Of a stretch of 64,000 nt of DNA, positions 60,655 to 64,000 are shown in pieces. The stretch is from contig NSJL01000004.1 in the NCBI GenBank assembly GCA_002634385.1, forward strand, positions 124,001-188,000, given 5' to 3'. A program made the translations under genes and the position numbers. This stretch comes from Nitrospira sp. (GTDB lineage: Bacteria > Nitrospirota > Thermodesulfovibrionia > Thermodesulfovibrionales > Dissulfurispiraceae). The notes under the pieces were generated by a model that searched no databases, was not told where the DNA came from, and worked only from the letters and a program-made list of their open reading frames with translations. The first letter of the stretch is position 1, and each line of letters opens with the position of its first letter.

Positions 60655-61503
60655 ATGAACGGTCTGAAAACAATGGCTTTAATGGTGACCCTTACGCTGA
60701 TGCTCGTCTTTATCGGGGGATTACTGGGCGGAAAGACGGGAATGACCTTTGCTCTCATCATGGCCTTCGGGATGAACTTCCTTACGTACTGGTTCAGCGA
60801 CAAGATCGTGCTCCGCATGTACAGAGCGCAGGTGGTGAGCGAGGCGGAAGCCCCGGAGTTATACGGGATTGTCAGGAGACTTGCCCACCGGGCGGGGCTC
60901 CCCATGCCGCGGGTATGCATCATGAATGAGGACCAGCCCAACGCCTTTGCCACGGGGCGCAATCCCAACCATGGCACTGTCGCGGTGACAACGGGCATCA
61001 TGAGAATCCTTTCCCGGGAAGAGCTGGAAGGGGTGATCGCCCATGAACTGGCCCATATCAAGAACAGGGATATCCTGGTGAGCACTGTTGCTGCTACTAT
61101 TGCGGGCGCTATCAGCTATCTGGCGCAAATGGCGCAGTGGGCCATGATCTTCGGAGGCAGGGGGCATGACGATGAGGAGGGGAGCAATCCTATCGCGGCC
61201 CTTGTCATGATGATCGTCGGACCCATCGCGGCCATGCTGGTGCAGATGGCCATCTCGAGGGCGCGGGAATACGGAGCGGACGAGGTCGGGGCCGAGATCG
61301 CAGGGAATCCCCTGCACCTTGCGGGGGCGTTGAAGAAACTCCACATGGCCTCGCAGAGGGTGCATATGGACGCGAACCCTGCGACCTCTCACCTCTTTAT
61401 CGTAAATCCCCTTTCGGGAGGGGGCATCCTCAAGCTCTTCAGCACCCACCCTCCCATCGAGGAGAGGATCGCCCGGCTTGAGGCCAGGGCGTACAGGAGA
61501 TAG
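60655..61503 (+). CDS. htpX: HtpX membrane zinc metalloprotease
   Basis: Inner-membrane M48B protease that cleaves misfolded membrane proteins. 282 residues: two N-terminal helices (about 5-42), zinc motif His130-Glu-x-x-His134 in [16 protein letters not shown], third Zn ligand region [20 protein letters not shown], further helices about 145-200, and the C-terminal [12 protein letters not shown] signature. AAAGGAGGAG precedes the ATG. A hairpin TTGTCCC / GGGACAA lies just before it. Controlled by an apparent Mn2+ riboswitch, which is unusual for this gene. Confidence 0.96.
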   Translation: MNGLKTMALMVTLTLMLVFIGGLLGGKTGMTFALIMAFGMNFLTYWFSDKIVLRMYRAQVVSEAEAPELYGIVRRLAHRAGLPMPRVCIMNEDQPNAFATGRNPNHGTVAVTTGIMRILSREELEGVIAHELAHIKNRDILVSTVAATIAGAISYLAQMAQWAMIFGGRGHDDEEGSNPIAALVMMIVGPIAAMLVQMAISRAREYGADEVGAEIAGNPLHLAGALKKLHMASQRVHMDANPATSHLFIVNPLSGGGILKLFSTHPPIEERIARLEARAYRR

Positions 61504-61681
61504 GAAGAGGACACGAAAGTGCCATGGACGGGGCCGGAGAAGATCTTCCGGCGTTTTTCGTATCCGCACTTGTGGCTGATATCCCCTGTTTTTTTCTTGG
61601 CATTCGGGCCGTTCTTCTGCTAAAATGTCAGACTCGGAAAAGACAATCTTTCGGGGGAAAGGAAACAATAAGGAGGCAGGA

Positions 61682-62173
61682 ATGGACAGGCCGCTGGTGG
61701 GCATTCTTATGGGAAGCGAGAGCGACCTTTCCGTCATGAACAAGGCCGCGGAAGTCTTGAATGAGCTGGGCATCTCCTATGAGCTGGGAATTCGCTCCGC
61801 GCACCGGCTCCCGGAGGAGACCGCTGCGTATGCAAGGAGTGCGCGGGAGCGCGGCATAGAGGTATTGATAGCCGGCGCGGGTATGGCGGCGCATCTCGCG
61901 GGGGTGATCGCCTCCCATACCACTTTGCCGGTAATCGGGGTGCCTATCGCGTCGGGGGCGCTGAAGGGCGTCGACGCCCTCTATGCCACCGTACAGATGC
62001 CCCCCGGGATCCCCGTTGCAACCGTGGCCATCGATGGTGCGAAGAACGCCGCCTATCTGGCATGCTCCATCCTGTCCATAAAACATCCTGAATGTGCCGG
62101 AAAACTGGAGGCTTTCAGGGAACAGACGAGGAAGTCTCTTCTGGAAAAGTCGGAAAAATTGAAAAACAAGTAG
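61682..62173 (+). CDS. purE: N5-carboxyaminoimidazole ribonucleotide mutase
   Basis: Converts N5-CAIR to CAIR in de novo purine synthesis. 163 residues, class I Pur[81 protein letters not shown] and '[20 protein letters not shown]'. ATG 61682 (AAGGAGG upstream); the start 57 bases earlier is rejected. No purK nearby. Confidence 0.96.
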   Translation: MDRPLVGILMGSESDLSVMNKAAEVLNELGISYELGIRSAHRLPEETAAYARSARERGIEVLIAGAGMAAHLAGVIASHTTLPVIGVPIASGALKGVDALYATVQMPPGIPVATVAIDGAKNAAYLACSILSIKHPECAGKLEAFREQTRKSLLEKSEKLKNK

Positions 62174-62185
62174 GGGTACGGAGCA

Positions 62186-63643
62186 GTGGAGAAGAAGATA
62201 GAGAATATACTTATTGCGAACAGGGGGGTTCCCGCTGTCAGGATCATGCATACCTGCCGGGACAGAAGGATACGGACTACCGCAGTCTTCAGCACGCCCG
62301 ACAGGCTTGCGCACCACGTGTTCATGGCGGATGCCGCAGTGCATATCGGAGAGGCTCCTCCCATTGAGTCCTACCTCAACATGGACAGGATCATCGATGC
62401 CGCCCTGAAGAGCGGAGCCGACGCCGTTCATCCGGGCTGGGGCTTTCTTGCGGAGAATCATGAGTTCGCCCAGCGGGTGCTCGACGCGGGCCTTATATGG
62501 ATAGGCCCCTCTCCCGAAGTCATCAGGAAGATGGGGGACAAGATCCAGGCGAAGAGCCTGGCGCAGAAGGCCACTGTCCCCACTATCCCGGGCATCAGCA
62601 ATGTCACCGATGTCGCCCAGATCAAGAAATGGATGCAGGAGGAGGACGTAAGCTTCCCCATTATGATCAAGGCGGCTGCGGGGGGAGGCGGAAAGGGCAT
62701 GGTCAAGGTGGAGCACGGGGACCAGATGGCCCAGGCCTTTGCCCAGGCCCGTTCGGAGGCGAAAAAGTCCTTCGGAGACGAAACCATCCTGGTGGAGAAG
62801 TATATCGAGCGCGGCAGGCATATCGAGGTGCAGATCATCGCGGATGCTTTCGGAAATGTGCTCCATCTCTTCGAAAGGGAATGCACCCTCCAGAGGCGCA
62901 ACCAGAAGATAATCGAGGAGGCGCCCTCGCCGAGCCTCGACGACAGCCTCCGCCAGGAGATCTGCTTCACCGCCATACGCCTGATGCGGGAGATAGGCTA
63001 TACCACCGCGGGGACAGTGGAATTCATCTTCGATGCCCCCACGAAGAAGTTCTATTTCCTCGAGGTCAATACCCGCCTGCAGGTGGAGCACGGCACGACC
63101 GAGCTGATCACCGGGCTGGACATCGTGGGCATCATGATCGATGTGGCCATGGGCAGGAAGATACCGTTCAAGCAGTCGGAAGTGCAGCGCAACCGGTGGG
63201 CCCTCGAAGTGCGTCTCAATGCGGAGGACCCGAAGACCTTCAGCCCCTCTTTCGGCACTGTGACACGTTTTTCAGTGCCGCAGGGACCGGGGGTCCGTAT
63301 CGCGTCCGGAATCTATGAGGGGGCGGATATCCCCCCGTACTACGACTCCCTTTTCATGCTGTTGATGACGGCGGGGGCGGACAGGGAGGACGCGGTACGG
63401 GTTATGGACCGGGCGCTCAGCAGGAATCTCCGGGTCGAGGGAGTAAAGACCCTGGCGCCGCTGCTCCTGAGTATTATCAGGCACCCGGCCTTTATTGCGG
63501 GCGAGTTTTCCACCCGGTTTATCGAAGAGCACATGGACGAGCTGATTTCCATGTTCAAGGAAAAAGAGAGCGAGGACGAGGTGCTGAAGGTGGCGAAGTA
63601 TGTAGCCGAAATATCGGCGCTGGGCCCTCAGAAATGGATGTGA
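62186..63643 (+). CDS. pycA: Pyruvate carboxylase subunit A (biotin carboxylase)
   Basis: ATP-dependent carboxylation of biotin, first half of a two-subunit pyruvate carboxylase. 485 residues starting at GTG 62186. ATP-grasp signatures: ENILIANRGVPAVRIMHTCR, 'VHPGWGFLAENHEFAQRVLD', 'MIKAAAGGGGKGMVKVEHGD' (Gly-rich ATP loop), ERECTLQRRNQKIIEEAPSP, LEVNTRLQVEHGTTELITGL. The C-terminal ATP-grasp lobe is intact. It is 12 bp behind purE and 10 bp before pycB. An acetyl-CoA carboxylase AccC is the alternative, but pycB context favours pyruvate carboxylase. Confidence 0.92.
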   Translation: MEKKIENILIANRGVPAVRIMHTCRDRRIRTTAVFSTPDRLAHHVFMADAAVHIGEAPPIESYLNMDRIIDAALKSGADAVHPGWGFLAENHEFAQRVLDAGLIWIGPSPEVIRKMGDKIQAKSLAQKATVPTIPGISNVTDVAQIKKWMQEEDVSFPIMIKAAAGGGGKGMVKVEHGDQMAQAFAQARSEAKKSFGDETILVEKYIERGRHIEVQIIADAFGNVLHLFERECTLQRRNQKIIEEAPSPSLDDSLRQEICFTAIRLMREIGYTTAGTVEFIFDAPTKKFYFLEVNTRLQVEHGTTELITGLDIVGIMIDVAMGRKIPFKQSEVQRNRWALEVRLNAEDPKTFSPSFGTVTRFSVPQGPGVRIASGIYEGADIPPYYDSLFMLLMTAGADREDAVRVMDRALSRNLRVEGVKTLAPLLLSIIRHPAFIAGEFSTRFIEEHMDELISMFKEKESEDEVLKVAKYVAEISALGPQKWM

Positions 63644-63653
63644 GGATACAGGT

Positions 63654-64000
63654 ATGAAGGAGATACTGATCAAGCCGGGCATGCATCCGGCGGATATCGT
63701 CAGGACGGTACGGTCCTACCCCGGGGTGTTCCTGACATCCACCGGTATGCGCGATGCGGGACAGTCGGACTACAAGAACCGGCACCGTATGTACGACCTC
63801 AAGACCCTTGCCCCCTTTTACAATGAAATGGGGCTCTTCAGTGCTGAATGCCACGGCGGAGCCCGCTGGCATGTGGGAATCATGAACAGGAGGGAGAGCC
63901 CCTTCGAGGAGGTAGAGACCCTGCGGGAACTGATGCCCAATGTGCTGCTGCAGACCCTTATCCGGGAGACCAACCTGTTCGGCTACCGGCCCTACCCGAA
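63654..64000 (+). CDS. pycB: Carboxyltransferase subunit (PycB/OadA-like), 3' end off window
   Basis: 115 visible residues, frame open to the window edge. Reads 'MHPADIVRTVRSYPGVFLTS', TGMRDAGQSDYKNRHRMYDL, 'PFYNEMGLFSAECHGGARWH', NLFGYRPYP. It corresponds to the carboxyltransferase TIM-barrel opening (usually 'DTTLRDAHQS...' and 'WGGATFDVAMRFL...'). The motif is altered here: RDAGQS rather than RDAHQS, and HGGARWHVGIMNRRESPFEE. So it is a divergent member, perhaps with another substrate. Confidence 0.82.
   Translation, partial: MKEILIKPGMHPADIVRTVRSYPGVFLTSTGMRDAGQSDYKNRHRMYDLKTLAPFYNEMGLFSAECHGGARWHVGIMNRRESPFEEVETLRELMPNVLLQTLIRETNLFGYRPYP

Noticed and set aside
1-64000. CRISPR arrays, rRNA or tRNA genes, prophage, integrase
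   Set aside because: No spaced direct repeats, cloverleaf, rRNA motif or recombinase signature was seen.

Overview
The window is a GC-rich, gene-dense piece of a Gram-negative, anaerobic or microaerophilic chromosome. It carries a single-chain pyruvate:ferredoxin oxidoreductase, rubrerythrin and other ferritin-like proteins, a 14-heme cytochrome with a NapC/NrfH-like anchor, Tat-exported oxidoreductases, an Slp lipoprotein and selenocysteine-type genes. This mix fits Nitrospirota (Thermodesulfovibrionia-like) or Desulfobacterota. The assignment is inference; no rRNA, tRNA or CRISPR array is present.

Layout. 1-8.7 kb: partial PAS/GGDEF regulator (minus), nifJ, lactate permease, GH15-like protein. 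9-15 kb: rubrerythrin, MITE copy A, Tat molybdoenzyme, TVP38 membrane protein, flavin disulfide reductase, fatty-acid hydroxylase, TIGR04283-type glycosyltransferase and a small XRE regulator. 15.9-21.2 kb: four-gene signalling block. 21.5-29 kb: AhpD-like protein and ArsS radical SAM selenoprotein (arsenosugar type), DksA-like protein, ferritin-like protein, heme-sensor kinase lacking an ATPase domain, hemL, multiheme cytochrome, TorD-like chaperone. 29-35 kb: atpZ/atpI-like genes with a 56-codon membrane gene, thermonuclease, aroK-aroB, phoB-phoR-like pair, HEAT protein. 35-46 kb: DJ-1/PfpI, GH15-like, AsmA-like, HTH/zinc ribbon, rhodanese selenoprotein, MscS, half-ferritin, Slp, thioredoxin, YtxH, GGDEF/EAL, triple-rhodanese selenoprotein, PEBP. 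46-56 kb: a long minus-strand run chrB-chrA-PEP synthase/LamG fusion-[MITE copy B]-DUF2148-MFS-HD-MFS. 56-64 kb: SpdH-like flavoprotein, a split spermidine-synthase-like pair, OmpA, a manganese (yybP-ykoY) riboswitch upstream of htpX, purE, and a two-subunit pyruvate carboxylase running off the right end.

The main discovery is recoded UGA. Three genes that look truncated at TGA continue in frame into conserved sequence: a secreted single-domain rhodanese (39273-39671), a secreted triple-rhodanese with a c-type heme motif (44372-45736) and ArsS (21953-22906). In each, TGA occupies a position where I recall cysteine in relatives, and a GC-rich hairpin lies 20-24 nt downstream with a G in the first two loop positions, as expected of a bacterial SECIS. 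Both rhodaneses share the arrangement Cys-x4-Sec in the active-site loop.

Other points: a Mn2+-type riboswitch with a complete terminator switch in front of htpX; two 177-bp TA-flanked MITEs, one of which supplies a stop codon; a glycosyltransferase that appears to start at ATT; and several kinase or transferase genes with unusual domain composition. nifJ, lactate permease and pyruvate carboxylase suggest lactate/pyruvate-centred carbon metabolism. The arsenosugar-type genes, chromate genes and rhodaneses suggest metal(loid) and sulfur stress functions.
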